NCBI RefSeq assembly: GCF_932526225.1
Contig: NC_064046.1
Coordinates: forward strand, 14,085,408-14,149,407
DNA: 64,000 bases
Direction of reading: 5' to 3'
Origin: Nematostella vectensis
Lineage: Eukaryota; Cnidaria; Anthozoa; Actiniaria; Edwardsiidae
A program made the translations under genes and the position numbers. This document shows positions 12,140-26,509 of the stretch, piece by piece (positions within the stretch are counted from its first letter, which is position 1; each line of letters opens with the position of its first letter). The notes below the pieces were generated by a model. The model was not told where the DNA came from and made no database searches. It worked only from the letters and a program-made list of their open reading frames with translations.

Positions 12140-13980
12140 GACAGTTCGCGCGCCAGGGGGTAGTAGCTCGGATTACGCAACGTAACTTGACCGGATTTTC
12201 TAAGTTAACAAGGAGGGTGCGTCAAAAACAAGGCACATTTCAGTCAAATTAGAGGGAAATTCAAGCACTGTTCCCAACGCCCTTGCAGAAAGCCAGCCTA
12301 GTCAAGACGGGTTTTCTTTGCCGGAATCCCTGTGCTCGGAGACCATGATTCCGCTGTGGTTTTCTGTGTCACAACAGAGCTGTAATAGGCCTCAAAATAT
12401 TTGGGGGGGGGACGATATAGAAACATTAAAGAGCCCTAGTCAACCACACCTTTGTTATTGTTTTTATTCAACATTGGAAGGCACATAATGTGCTGAAATA
12501 ACCATCTATAAACAATAATACTTTATTTACCAAAATCGATCTATCTAAGATATCGCATTGGCTTTCCAAAATCAGTCGATTGAAGTGGATGCTTTTTTCA
12601 CACTTGGTACTTTGCTAGGATGACAAAACGGTAGAAGACAGGTTGTTTAAGAATTTACTAGGAGGGGGGGAACAACGCCCCTACTGGAAATTTTTTTAAT
12701 GTCAGTTTCGAATTCCTAGCTCCCCACGAACCCACGAAGGGCAGGGGCGGATAAAGGGGGGGGGGGGGTAGGTGGATTGGGTAGATATTCAACCCCTTTT
12801 TGAGTAAAAAAATAAATAAAAAAGTCACTTTTAAGAAAACAAATGAATAGATAAATATAGCTCATGCTCATATCTGGTTGTTATTACGCCACGTTTCGCG
12901 GCAACCTTAAAATGACAAGAATCAGGCAGTTTTTTTTTCAAATAAGGAATATATTAGTTTCCTTATATGGAAGTAACTGCGTTTTGCAAAAACAACAATT
13001 TTGGGCTAAATTTTCTTGATAATCAGGCTCCATTTTTGGAGCGAACTAACACGACAAATCCAATACAGCGTGAAGTATTCATCGCGCAGAATTGGCGGCC
13101 ATTTACCGTGTCACGTGACGCGGCTCAGCGCACCTAATTCGAATCTGATGCGTGATTAAACAGGCGAAATACAAAGAAAACCGCAAAAAAGCGCAAAACT
13201 ACCTATGTAAACCTTAGTTACTAGTACATTATTAGATGTATATGACCTACTGGATCAATTATAAGTCGTTTAGCCGGCCATTATCACCCCCCATTTTGAA
13301 ATCCTTGATCCCCCCCATAGAGGGGACTGACACTAAGGACAACAGCGCAGGAGCCTAACTCGTACCCAGTGCACCAGCAAAAGAAGTCCGTCCATCCCAT
13401 AGCTCTTTGCGCGGGCACCTAGTTCACCGTTCTCTCTGCTTTTCCCCTCGGTTCAGCAGATGAATACTAATATTCCAAGAGGAGATGTCTAGATAAAAAA
13501 TATTGTCATGACTTTTCATTTCTGTTTCATCTTTCATTTTTCATTTAAAGATTCCTCAAAATGTGTGTTGAAATTAGCTTTTAAAATCAACCTTCCACGA
13601 ATCAAGAATTCAAAAAACTGCAAAACATGTGTGACGGAAAGAGATCTTTTCAAACAATTTTTTGTCACAAATCACTGTCTGATCGCGGGTTCAAATAAAT
13701 TTCCCCACCTTGTCTTACAAGACAGTACTTTTTGGCTGAATCCTTTTGAGTTATGTACCACATGTCTGCTCCGATCATTTCCTTCCCTTTTTGGCCACTC
13801 TGCTATACTGTATCAGCAAATTAAGCGTGAACTTGCAGAGTTCGTGGCAGTCGCCATTCTCGGGTAGTCATGCAGTATCGTCTTTTGCTTTTGGGTGGGT
13901 AGCCTTTGTGTGAATGGCATGACCAAGTAATTCAAAATGGCCGCCAATTTATTACTTGTATGTCGGCTGGCATCATTTCA

Positions 13981-14257
13981 GGCCCGAACCCAGGATTTTT
14001 CTTGGGGGGGGGGGGAGGGGGTTGCGAAATCCGAAAAAGTGGACCTAATTTTTCCGGGGGTGGAGAGTTCTCTGAACACCCCGAATATTATGTTTATTGC
14101 CGGATTTGGCTATACATACCAGACTGATCTAGCTTATGCTTTATAGTTTTGTCTACAAATAGCACGTCTATGGAGAACCGAAAGTGGACCTTCGGCCGTT
14201 GTGGGGGGAAGCGTTCGCACCCGCTGAACCCCCTCCCCCCCCCCCTGGGTACGGGTC
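13981..14257 (+). mobile_element. MITE, 'ACCCAGGATTTTTCTTGGGG' family, copy 1
   Basis: GGCCCGAACCCAGG at the left and CCTGGGTACGGGTC at the right form imperfect inverted ends of a 277-bp segment with G-rich inner ends. Its interior (AAAAGTGGACCTAAT, GTTTTGTCTACAAATA, AGTGGACCTTCGGCCGTTGT) recurs in the same order and orientation at 51400-51657. Confidence 0.7.
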
Positions 14258-15649
14258 TGCATTTACCATTCTAAACCCCCTAATCCAAGGATAAATAATA
14301 AATAATAATAAATAATAGCTTCACATCAAAAAAGGTTGAATTATAGACAACGCCATAGTGCGCTGACACCAACAGGCTAGAAAATCAATTTATTAGTTAC
14401 TGATTGTTCAACTGATAGCTTGTCAAACGAGCAGGGAAACCACTTGAGAATTTTGTGATTCGTGTCAAAACATGAAACGAGTTATCAACTCCTTTTGCTT
14501 ATCTTTATTACAGTTACTGTGTGCGCTGATTACAAAAGCTAACAATAAATGACAAATAAAGAATGAACTTATAAACAAATAAACCTACTTCGAAGACAAT
14601 TCTTGCAAAAAACCTCTAAGACTTCAGTGAATAGCTGCGCATTCTAAATACAGAGAAGTAGAGGAACGATGATGGTTATGTTTGGCGATTATTGGACAAA
14701 TGCTTATGATATTGACGTTGGCTGCAGTGGGAGGGGGGAGTCGTAGATAATTAGAAATCGATTCTTTTTCGAATTTAATTTGAACGATTTGGCCGTAACC
14801 TCTGCGAAACGTTAGCCTTTGAGAGTTCCCCAACTCCCCTATGACGACATTTTTCCCCACAACCCGCCTTGTAGTTATCTGCAATTATTGCGTCCACGAT
14901 TCGTGATTTGCACACGATAAATTATTGGTTTTATTTACGTTTTTTACATTGTCCTCTTGACTTCTCGAGAAATAGATTAATACCATCTGATGTGTTTGAT
15001 GTTTTGGATAGGGAAAGCGCGTGCGTGCTGTGATAAAATAAGGGTAAACGAGACGAATAGAAATCATGACGATCCAAAATGAAATGTGATATATTTTGTG
15101 GCGCCTACGCAGATTAAACCATCATATTTTGGCGCCAATTTTATTGATTCTTGAAACTTTGTTAGAGGCGTACATGTCCTTTTCTATTTCATTTAATCCT
15201 TCTTATCTCATCAAATCTAGCATGTTTATTCTGTTGAAAAACGCCCTAAAGCCATATGTAAACAGCGCAGACAATAAAAAAATAACACGCACGCACATAG
15301 AGGTGAAGGAGTTCGTGGTGAAGTGGTTTTTATTCTTTCTTGCCTAGATATTCCGGTAAGATCGCGGTAAGCGGCGGTATTTTGGTGTTCGAAATCTTCA
15401 AGTATGCAGGGTTTTTTTTCGAAATTCACGGAATTTCGTCCGAGACACATTCTGAAAGACACTTATTCGATGTCATGTTTAACTAAGGGTGACTTGGTTT
15501 TTAGTAAGTCGAAATCATTCGCGAATAAATGCGAATTTGTCTCATCATAAAAAGGCGCCACGTCTTTTTGCGTTTAATCAGTTACCAGTTAGATTGCAAT
15601 TTACAAATTTTGACAGCGGGATTATTACCCTGCCTGCCCCATAGTGCTT

Positions 15650-15773
15650 CAGGAGCGTACACTTGGCAGCCAAAAGTGGGTCATTTCTTATTATGAAGAA
15701 TCTTCAAATACTATGCTTTTTCCATTTGGTCCCCCCCCCTCCCCTCCCCTCAGCCAATCCTGGGTACGCGTTT
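15650..15773 (-). mobile_element. MITE of the 'CAGGCGCGTACCCAGGATT' family
   Basis: The right end AATCCTGGGTACGCG is the complement of the family's left end, and CAGGAGCGTAC marks the other end. The interior GCCAAAAGTGGGTCATTTCT resembles the element at 63647-63805 in the opposite orientation. Confidence 0.65.
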
Positions 15774-17846
15774 GTATTTGGTTGTTTGTACACCATGTTG
15801 AATGATCTGGGTTGAAAGCTCGGCAGTGTTTTCTTGGTCTTGTGTTGAACAGTTTTGCAGAATTTCTTTTGTCTAGTGCCAACTGAGCAAGGTTTTCTCA
15901 GAAATACTAGCCGAAGATATTGCCCTTTTTAAAATAGTCTTATAAGAAACCATTAAAAACAGCAATTCTTCGACGAGAATTGGACGAGTTTCGGCCTTTG
16001 TTCAAGGTTTGTTCGCCCTTTCGGTCCCCTCCTGTCGAACACAACTCGATACAGGCATGGCAACTTCGTCCGAGAGATTCCGGCGGACGTATTACATTTT
16101 TTGCTCTGGGGATTTTCAATGTTGTAATTTCAAAGTTGTAATATTTGACTTAGATTTTTTTAGAAAAAGCCTTTTGATTAAATTTGTTTTGAAAACGCGA
16201 AGCAAAAGGTGCTGAATTGTGTAAGAAAACTCTTCCAGTTCTTCCAGAGGGTAAAAAAAAGTGTTGTTATTATTCACTGGCAGGCAGTGAGTTCCTGGAA
16301 ATGAAAAGTAACTTCGTGGAAAGTTGAACCCTCCTGGCGTATAAGAGGATTTGCCATTTAGATCTCGCGGGCTTGTTCGTTAACGTACACACAAAACTGC
16401 GAAACAACTCAAGAGTTAGGAAAATATTTATTTCTCACATTTCAGACAAGAAGAATTATATATTCAGGGTCATGCACAATATTGTTTTAACAGGAGTTTT
16501 TTTACAAAGATGAAAAATGTATTATATAAACGAGTGACAATTAGTGCATGAACGATTCTCATCTTTAATAAACCACTAAAAACTCTATGGAATAATAAAA
16601 TAGCAACACGTTTGCCGGAGTAGACTTCAAAATTGAGGATGTTATTTAGTAAAACAGGGTCTGCATGGAAATTATATTTTCTCCAATAAATAACAAATCT
16701 TACAGCCTCATTGTGATCTTTTATCCTTTTTTTCTTAAAAAAAAAAATACCGAAAAGCTGTGTTTATGAACACAGACCTCAGTAAAGGATGCGAATATCT
16801 CCTGAGGCCCCATAGACCTACATGTCCTTTCTAGACTCTCAAGAAACCTTCTTGTTAGCGATAAATTACGATTTCGTGATCTTTCAACCGCAGGAATCTC
16901 CCCTATAATCGATAACGTCAAATGTGGGGAGATCAGCATTTTATCTTTTACCGCACGCATGCGCGCGCGGCATCATTAGGGAAATGCACAGTGACAACGA
17001 AGGATAATTAACTTTCTAAATTTCAATCTTAATCCCACATTTATTCGCTTTTGGCTGGATTAGCTTATCTGGAAATATCCCTTTCCGGAGCAATAAAGCA
17101 AATATTTTTAGATTTCCATTGTTGTGACGTTTTTCACAATCGAGTATTTGCACCTGCTAGGCCTCATAATGAAACCCGCAAGAGCCAATGATGACAAAAA
17201 CGTTCTCGGTGGAATAATGTTTGCCTGCACGATTTTATCTACTGTAACAACGATAAATTAATTTGTGCAAGCGATAGCATGCGGCAAAAGCTATCGCAAC
17301 AGTGGGCGCCCGACGGCCTTTTTTGCCACGCAACACGCAAAGAGGAATTCTATCACAATTGATTAGTTTTCCGTCCAAATAAGTAGCATTAACGAAATTT
17401 ATGGATTATAGGAATTTCTTGTTTATATCTTTGCATAAGTAGCTTGTTCCTAAGAAGGTATTCCAACTGAGCAGTCGGCCGACTTCATTAATTATTTGTA
17501 GATTTAAAAATGCGAAATCGTCTCGCTTGAAACGGCTTGAAAAAAGGTGAAACACCCATTTTTAAAAAATATAGTTTAATTTCACTTGCGATTTTCTTAC
17601 TCCTGATTACTTATCCTTTTTACTTGGCTAGCGAAGAAAGAAAATAAATTATTTACATGTGCAACTGAAGAACAACGAAAATCAATATTCTTTTCGCCTG
17701 CACTCTCAGCAAAATGGGCTCTTTCTGATTAGCAGAAGTAGTGTTCAGCGTAATCAAAACTCAACGGGCTTTGCCGAGATGATGTAGGCTATAAGAATCG
17801 CCTAGTCTTATTGTTTTCAAATGTCTCCATGGTTAGCTTTTTCCCT

Positions 17847-17852
17847 TTTATT
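17847..17852 (-). terminator. Candidate poly(A) signal for the 18 kb - strand gene
   Basis: AATAAA on the - strand lies about 210 bases beyond the stop codon of the 247-aa reading frame, at a plausible 3' UTR length. AT-rich surroundings make chance occurrence possible. Confidence 0.4.
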
Positions 17853-18060
17853 AGGAATTTCCCATTTAGATATGTCTTAAAGCAGGAAGCCCTAACGGAG
17901 GAAGTTATGTTTACGTCCTTCAAATTGATCATCTCCCAATTAACCCAACATTTAGACGTGATTATCAAACGCCACGTTTGGATCAGTGCGTCTTTTTTCC
18001 ATAATCTAACAAGACCCGTCTAATACATAGTCATAACATTATCAGAAACACTTGCTAAAT

Positions 18061-18804
18061 TTACGAATTTTTGATCGCCTTTCGATCCAAATCTTTTTTT
18101 CCTTGAAAGGGTTCATTTTCCCCAAATATTTTCAACCAGGAATTTGCGATTTTTTCGGCCTCCGATTCCTCGTCCTCGGTGTTGTCTATTTTTTCCCATG
18201 AGTATTGTTTGGCAGTAAGAAGTTTTGTTTCTTTTAGTGGCATTTCAATTGGACGTTGGACGCTTTGCATTGACGATACACCTGAATGAAAATCCTGAAA
18301 ATATTCTGGAAACATTGAAAATCCTTCGTCCCAAACGTTATCAAAGTTGAACGTATTCTTCGTGCCAATTGGCGGTATTTTAATGTCCTTGTGAATGCTA
18401 AAACTCGGATCCAAATGGCTTTCTAAGCCTTTAGAATGCAATAATGATGACGATGTTTTTGGCCGAGCTCCTTGCATCAGATGCAGTGCTCGTTGATCAA
18501 CGTCGATTTTTAAACCACTGTGTTCCTTCATTTCCGTGGAAGATTTTGCGACACTCATTGACTTGTGTTGACTTGTGGAAAAGTTTCCTTCTTGAAAATT
18601 TGAAGCCCATGTTGTCTCAGATAGTAAATTCTTTGATTCATGGGTCGTAAGCTTGCCTTCCAGATTTTTAGCAGAAACCTTTGTTACTTTAGACGTTGTA
18701 ACCATAGATTTTGTGACCACCTTTGAGGACCGTATTTTTCGTGTAGTACTGCTCGTAGAAATCGTGGATGAATTCCCTTTGCTTTGCTGTATGCTTTGAT
18801 CCAT
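18061..18804 (-). CDS. Unrecognised 247-aa Ser/Thr-rich protein
   Basis: An intact frame from ATG (18804) to stop (18061) stands out in a region where other frames are short. The first 75 residues are rich in Ser, Thr and Lys and probably disordered, with repeated KVVTK/SKVTKV-like stretches. The C-terminal third carries aromatic stretches (NVWDEGFSMFPEYFQDF) and an acidic segment (NTEDEESEAEKIANSW) that could form an amphipathic helix. There is no signal peptide or membrane helix. On the - strand a T-rich tract ending TTTACAG (AG at 18835-18836) sits 30 bases before the ATG, so a spliced 5' leader is likely. I do not recognise a family. It could be a regulatory or scaffold protein, but nothing shows that. 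Confidence 0.6.
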   Translation of the reverse strand: MDQSIQQSKGNSSTISTSSTTRKIRSSKVVTKSMVTTSKVTKVSAKNLEGKLTTHESKNLLSETTWASNFQEGNFSTSQHKSMSVAKSSTEMKEHSGLKIDVDQRALHLMQGARPKTSSSLLHSKGLESHLDPSFSIHKDIKIPPIGTKNTFNFDNVWDEGFSMFPEYFQDFHSGVSSMQSVQRPIEMPLKETKLLTAKQYSWEKIDNTEDEESEAEKIANSWLKIFGENEPFQGKKDLDRKAIKNS

Positions 18805-21800
18805 GTTTTCCCTCCTTTAATCTTTCTACATAGACTGTAAATAAAAAAAATCAAAATCACAACATATTTTGCTTTCCCTTACTTTGGAACATCTAGAATG
18901 GGCAATTGTCAATTATTATCATTTGTTAATGCACTGTTGGTCTTGCTTCGGATGTTACCGCATGCATTTCCAAGTCACAGCTAGCGGGAATAGTTAATTT
19001 CCCGTACCTTTATTGAAACGATATTAGCGCGCCTTTTTGTGATAACAATTGATCGGTCAGCGGGGGCACTAGACGGAGCATGCGGAGTGACACAGGTGCA
19101 CAAATAACGCGTCATATTCTATTGTAAGATATGGCATAGACACCTAGAACCTTCTGCTTATTTAAAGACGTAAAAAAGTAATGACTTTAAGAAAGGATTC
19201 CTTGATGAATAAAAAGATGCGACACTTAAAATGGGTTATTGTTTTTGTACTATAGATCAACAGGAAAGGAGTTGTAGTACAGCGCTTTTGGAAAGGTGTG
19301 AGAAAAGCTTTTATTGCGACAGTTTATTTCCTTCCATCTCTCTAAACTAGACAAACATTCAGTAAAAAAAAACACAACATTCATACGAAACCCCTTCACA
19401 CCGTCCAATGTTTTATTCTCATGTAGTCATATTTTTAATGTATGTCGTTCATGGGTCCAAATTTCGAATGTGAATTTTGGTGTGTTCTTTTTAAGGCCAG
19501 TAATTCAAAACATCTTTCTAAAGCTCCTAAGCTTTCAAGGCTCTTAAAGAAAGAGTTCTGAAGAGTTATTTTAGCAGTATAAGCTTTTAACAGAAAGATG
19601 TTATCGTTTGTCGGAGTAACCGCCTTTTAATGTTGATCGTTTTCTGACGTTGTAAGACTACCAGTTAGATCTTACGAACGGCGGGCTTTATATATTCTGA
19701 CTGCTGTATTTATGGCGATGGCTAAATAAATAACATCACTTGCTTGATCTATAACCCTATTTTAATGAACCGATAATGTCAACGGCTAATATGTCTTTTG
19801 CAGTTTGCTGCGGCCTTTGTTTGAGAGAAAAATCATTTGGGATAGGCTGAACGTTAAGCTTCTTATTACAATATCACATCAATCAATATAAAAGCCATTT
19901 TATCAAAGATTTTCAATATTCACAAAATATTTGTTATTGTACGACAATAAATTGTGAGGAATTTACTTAAATTAATTTAAGGCTAGATAATTACTCTTCT
20001 GGAAGTCTCTTTATTTTGGATGTCAAAAAACTTAGCCTCGGTTTTGCTTTTGGATGGACAGTTTTTTTATCAGACCCTTTCCACTTTTATTACTTGGTGA
20101 TATTTTGTTTCTCCAAAAAAAGTTGTACCTGCCATAATATAGCTTAAGACAAGGCTATGTATTTTCTGATCAGAAACTTCTTTATCAAAAGACTTCCATT
20201 CTTTACTTTGCCGGTTCATAAAGCACATCACACAATATTGTCACATTGTTTTAGAGGAAAACGTCTATATTTCCTAAAAGTCTCGCGCTAATGGAAAGAT
20301 ATCTTATTAAGGTCCTAACACTCCATTTATAATAAATATAAAATACTCGTTTTTTGAAAACCGCTAATTACCCGAAATTCTATGTATTTCCTAAAATTCT
20401 CTCCAACTGGATTGAGTTGTCAAGGGGTAGAGCGAAGGTTTATAAAGACTCAGACATAAACAGGAGCTTTTTTGCGGACTAATATCTGAGACCAGTATAA
20501 ACCCATAATAAACGCAACCAACTACTGTACCCCTTATTCTCTGGTTACCAGGGAAACCTGTGTAGTCGGCATCAACGCATGGCTGCGTGTGCCAAGAGAG
20601 TCCATATGCAAAGAGCTCGCCGTAACTGTTTATTTAGCTTGGCATATGGTCGCGCGTGAAGCATCAGTCGCTACTTTTGCTTATACGAAATATAACGAGG
20701 AACAAAACTGTAGAGAAAATTTTTAATTTATTCGATCATTTGATGTTTTGCATCCCCCTTCCTCCCTTCCCCGCAAAACAATGTTGTACATGATTGCCAG
20801 AGATTAATTTAGAACCACCTTTAAGTTTGAGAGAGGGGGTGGGGGATTTCTATGTGAAGATATTCCAGACTGATAAAACACACATTTTCTATCTACTCTA
20901 CTATGTTTGTCGCTTGTGAAAGGCTAGAAGAATAGCGAACTTGGACAGGAAAAGTTCGTGTTTACTGGTTTTTACTCGCCGTCATGTTGAATAAAAATGC
21001 CTACGTTGCAGATCACAACAGGTTTCCCGCGTGCTGGCTCCATGCTTTCTTGCACTTAGTAAAACGGCGGCCATTTAGTGACGTGATCCACTTTTTATAG
21101 CCTCAACTTTGTGTAAAAATTACAAATACAATACTGGCAATATAAAAAAATATTTCCGTTCTTCAAATAACAACCTTTGTTTATTTGTTTATGTTATTGT
21201 TCTATTGTTGTTATCTTTCGTCCCAAAAGCTATAGAAAATTATCAATTTCGTTTTTTGTCTAATGATTATTATTGTTGATTTTATCCTAAATCTCAAGGA
21301 CCATTCTTGATATATCTTTCATTTCTACAGTAAAATCAAAATGATATGTATTGGACTTGTGTTGAGATATTTTCGGTGCTAGCAAGCTAACATCGCCCCG
21401 TATAATAATAATAACTATCCGTGCTATATCTAATGTACGGGTATTGAAAAAAAGCCAAGTGGACATTTATCAAATACTCCTAAGACCTCTCCTGTCATAT
21501 TAAAACTGGGATTTGGTCTTTTTCCTTCGAGAATGTATTCGCCTTGGGTCGGAAGAGAGACAAAAAATCGTTCTCGGAAAAAAACCCGGCTCGTCTACAA
21601 AATCTTCAATTCGAGTTCAAGCAATAGCTCAAAATTTTCAAAATTTAGTCATAGGGAGCTATTAAAAACGAGGAGTTCCTCACTGTAATAGTGCTTAGTC
21701 TTCAAAGCTCTTTTTTAATTATTCATCCATAATTTTCGCAAGATCCATAAAGGGACCAGCAGTTTATTGAACACGTTGTTATGGTCAGTGTTTTTTGACA

Positions 21801-22648
21801 GGCATACTTTACTACGTTATTCACATCGCTTGCTAATCTGGCTTATAGGGATCCTGTAATAGCAGTCGAGGTGTCTAGAATTATCAAAGAGAAAATTTCG
21901 TTTTGGACCAAAGTTGTGAAGAAAAAATATACGTATAGGCAAAAGGATATTTCCCTGGTGCATTCTGTGAGGTGTCAGTTAGATAATTTTAAAATAAACA
22001 GGCTATCTATTGTGCCTGCGGTGCTCAGGTCTGGAGTTCAAATCAGGTGGTAGTTGCCGAAATTACTTGAAGAAACATACTTTTTAAAAGGAAATAAGAA
22101 AATAGTGAAAATAAAAGAAGTGTTGAGTCTAAGCTTTATAAAAACGAAGCTTTTTTCTCAGTTATTTTTTTTAAATTCGTCAAGATCTTAATTACACTAT
22201 ATACTAAATACCTTGTTTTCCACGAGTTCAGAGGCATCCGTTTTAGCGCAAGGACACTCTTATATCCTCTTTTAAGGTTTACTCCTTCTCGTCTGTTGCT
22301 ATTGTGTTCAAATCTGACTAAAGTTCATATGTCACAGTGATTATAAACTGTCAAATTTTCCACAGTGCCTCTTTGGAATTAGCATAAATGGTCTTAACAG
22401 GTGCCATGAACGCAGTTTAACGAAAAATATAGAACAACTGTTTGTAAACAAAGACGATGCCAGAGACACGACCCCTGTCTGAAAGAGACGTTATTCTTAT
22501 CACAGAAACTATTTAGTAGGATGCTTCAAGTCTAAGCAATGCAGAATCCCTAAAAGACAGGAATAAAAGTAACTAGCAATTCTATTTGAAGTGTCAACTT
22601 ATCTTAGTTGAAAAGATACACCCTATCACGAACTGACCAGGAGCTACC

Positions 22649-22880
22649 TTAAAGAATGTCGATCAGCTGATTATTTGTTATTGTTTACATTTATGATACA
22701 ATGGTCTTTTTGCAAGAGAACTTCAAAATGTCCATTCACAAAAGAAATCTGATACTTTATACATTTGATTGAAAATATCTTTGTAACTAGCTTAAATGAT
22801 TCGATGGGAATGGAAGATTTGTGTGACTCGGCATGGTGCGGCAGTGTAAAATAGCGGCGTGATTGGCATTCTTTAAAGTC
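22649..22880 (-). mobile_element. MITE, 'TTAAAGAATGYCAATCAC' family, copy 2
   Basis: Begins CTTAAAGAATGTCGATCA and ends GTGATTGGCATTCTTTAAAG, an imperfect inverted pair. The internal stretch with AAATATCTTTGTAACTAGCT matches the copy at 1284-1499. About 230 bp, without coding capacity. Confidence 0.6.
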
Positions 22881-25800
22881 TGAGGGAGCTCGAATCAAGA
22901 TGAAATGGACTGAAAGGCGCATCCCGGTTAAAACCCAGTTAAAGAAATTGCGACTTTTGCTCTAAATTTTGTTAACATGTTTGATTCCTTTTGAACTCGA
23001 TGTATAGTAATTGTTTTTTTTTCTCCTTTATAATTATTATTTTTACCCGACAGCTGCTTTTGCTATAAAAATTTGACACCCTACTAACTTGAGATATCTA
23101 AAGAATAAAATATAGAACCACTTACGAGGAGGTTACGTTTCTAAAATCGAGTTTTATTAAAGCAATTTCAGGGATATATTTTTTATAATTCAACATAATT
23201 TCAGAGATTAAGATGCGAATCCTCGCGCAGATATCGAACATCCAGGAAAAATATAAGCTCCACAAAATGCTTTCAAACATTTTTCTTTTTTTTCGAAAGG
23301 GAATTGTCCTTTACGGCTAAGCAGTGGATCGCAAATCTCGCGTCGCGGTACATTGCGGACAGGGCACGTGTATGATGCCTCAATGTCTATGATGACTGAA
23401 AGTAGGAGTAGAATATCCTTCAAATAAAATTCCTTTTTTAAATTCCTTTTTGCTTACTAAATTTTATCGAAAATGTCGCAATTTCTTGCCTAGATTAAAC
23501 GATGGAAATGGATTGCTTTCTTACACTTGGTATTTTGCTAGGATGGGAAAATGGCCGTGGCAAAAGTAAAATGTTAACTTCAACTATTCCGGCAACTTGC
23601 AACTTGATTGGCTCTAGTAAACTTGCGTTCTTATTGGCGCTTGTTATTTAAAGCGCAAATCAATCAATATTAGTATGACAAGTAATTAGTTCGCGTCAGA
23701 TTTATTTTCCCTCAGGAAATTAGGCTAAAGAACCCATGTCAATTTCTGAGCACGTAGCACGATAAAACAAAAATATGAACGACTGTAAGGAACCAATGGG
23801 ATGATTGTTGTTCCTTTTACTCCAAAATAACAGTGAAACAGTATAATGAAATAGTACAATATAAACTTTTCTCTAGGTCCCAAAATCACGTAGCCAGCAT
23901 TTGTAGGGGGATGGCGAGAGTAAATATATTTTTATAAAAAATGATTGTTATTACATAATTATGTACATCCCTGCTTCAAAGCCCCTAAACTCAGTATTAG
24001 ATACGCCTCTGCATTTAATAACTAATAGTCAGTAGTCACGCCTTTGTTATTAATTTTATTCAATTGGGACAAATGACAAATGGTGGAAATAAGTCTCGAA
24101 ACTATATTCTAAAAAAGTTTAATGCCTCATTTAACAAATTCAAAATAATTGTCTTCGCAAATTAGCCTAAGGAGATTTATACGCTTACAGAATTATTGTT
24201 TTACTAGGCAGGATAACAAAATGGCGGCAGAAAAAAAAATACTTTTTGCGACTAAGGGACAGGGGGTTATATGGGGTAAGAAAACACAACTAAGAAAACT
24301 AGCGTGATATTTTTTAAACGCACCATTAAAGAGATAGCATCGATACCTCGTTTTAACGGCCAATCTATAAAAGTACTATTTGTAGTTCACTTTACGGGAC
24401 TACAAGCATATGACGCGCTCAAAATAACGCCGCACCTACATTTTAAATGATAATTATTTAATCTGAGAAAAAGCTTAGTTCTCACTTTGTAACTGGAACC
24501 CTATTAAAACGTATCTTGAAATAATGAAAATTGTCTTGCCTTCACGCTTCCGTTTGTCCTCGTTGTTACGCAAGGCTTTTCGCGCCAAAATATATTCGCG
24601 CGCTTTGTCATCCGGGGTCTTTTGCCTTACGGCGCAAATATGAAACGCAATAAATGATTGCAAATTAAAATTTCTTTTTCATTTCTGAAAAAGAAATCAT
24701 CACTGAAGCTCTTTAAAGGTTTCGAAGTTTCTTCGCAATCATGCAATATTTCCTTGTTATTTTGTTTATTTTACAATTATGTTTCCTTGTTTTCGTCGCC
24801 TAAGTTGTATGACATTACTACACAAAATCAACTCGTTAAGTTACCCCGTATATCAAACGCTTGTATTTACATTGTTATATTGGTCTCTATGTTGACAGTG
24901 CGATATTACACCTTTATTAATCACCTGTGCTATGAAAACGAAAATTATCATAAGCGAACATTTATTCTCCAACGCAACCCAATTTTTAAAAACTCAAATG
25001 AACGTAGTTTAATCAAATATTGCCGAATCGGGAAACTCAAACAAGTTGAACAAATCTAATATGGATAATAAAAATTTTATATTTTTTTTTTCAAAGCGTT
25101 CTAACTTTTCCCGATTTTTTTTCTAAATTATCAAACCAGGAAAACAAGTACGGTTTTATAACATTGCTTGTTAGATGGAAGATCTATGGTATTGGTTCTA
25201 CGCTTGTACTCACTGTGTTAAAGAAGCATATTATATCCACACAATACAATGGAATCCTTTGGCGACGTTTCACGGGTCTGATCCAATAATTTACACCATC
25301 AAGTTGTTATATTGACGATTAATTAAAGAATTCTTGCAGATGTCGGAGATCCCCACAAAGATATTCTCATCTCTATTAATAAAATACTCCGAATAATGAG
25401 AACTAAAATGAGGGCGGCATTTATAACATCCGCCGAGCGATTGATTGTGTTGACCAAAGCTTATATTAAACCATGACGTGTTGGCCTCATAAAAGAATAC
25501 AAATAGTCTATTGGCATCGACTGCATATGGCATACGACTAAAAAATTTCTAAGGAAATGCCTGCGGTAATAGAAAGTGAATATTTATAAATAATGCTTAT
25601 AATGCATACAAAAAATGGGAAAACACCATCAATAAATGAACACAAAATATGATCGTTTGTCGATTTTGATTTAATTTGCTGCAAGGTATGTGGGTTCTAA
25701 GTGGGGCTTGACGTTTTTTTGGCGATAAGACGTTTTGAATGAATGAAAATAGTTTTCCTAATGGCTAAGCTATTGCCATTTGAAAATTAGCTTTATCTTG

Positions 25801-26509
25801 GAATCAGTCTAGAAAGACCACAAGCCTTATACAAAGCTGGCCGTGTATCCACGCTGATCATAGTCATATATATTGTCGCATTAGCTTTTTTACTCTTATT
25901 ATTATAAAATAAATATGGCATTCTATTTAACCGTATTATACAAACACCGCCAGGCTCATAATTGCTTCTAGAGTAGTATTTTATAGGTTATTTCAACAGT
26001 ATTCATGGCAGAGACTTCAAAACAAGAGGATATTGTCGACGCAGTGTCTGTGTCTCCGGGGCTTCTAATAGCAGCCACATTAGTATCACAGGTTCATTTT
26101 CGTAATTTTGCTCACGGGAAGCCCTGCAGAAGCCAGCTTCTATGCACGATTTTCATTCTTAGTTTAGCCATCGTGAAATGATCGCCGTAAGGCCTACATG
26201 GTGCAACATTTGAATTATTTAAAAATACTTTTCCCCGATTACTTGTTAGAGGAGGTATATTGTATGTTTTATGTTTTTTATGCTTTTTTTCTTTGTTTTA
26301 TATTTATGCTTTGTATGTTTGATATTTATTATTGAAATTCACCCAAATGCCATTTTTTATGGTTGATATTTTATTTCGGGCAGGGCCTATTTTACACCTG
26401 TTTACGTATCATCTCGGTATGGAAAACCGGCTTCCATTGTGTAATTCACTGCGGAAAACGTAGGCACGCAAAGACGCCATATGAGAAAAATCATGACTTC
26501 ATTCTGCAT

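Larger units (their letters stand above)
11405..17846. other. Intergenic region, no gene recognised
   Basis: AT-rich sequence between the receptor and the - strand gene at 18 kb. I see only short open frames without family features, homopolymer G/C runs, the 23-bp tandem repeat at 12063 and MITEs at 13981 and 15650. A segment at 12440-12660 resembles 24030-24240 and 23470-23570 (shared ACACTTGGTAYTTTGCTAGG or related text), so it belongs to another dispersed repeat. Confidence 0.6.

Noticed and set aside
13508..13867. 119-codon open frame as a gene
   Set aside because: No ATG context, domain, splice or composition signal; Phe/Cys-rich text typical of AT-rich chance frames.
22000..22060. GGAGTTCAAATCAGG as a tRNA T-arm
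   Set aside because: No matching acceptor stem, D-arm or anticodon arm can be built around it.
24658..25059. 133-codon open frame as a gene
   Set aside because: Very AT-rich, low-complexity translation and no supporting signals.
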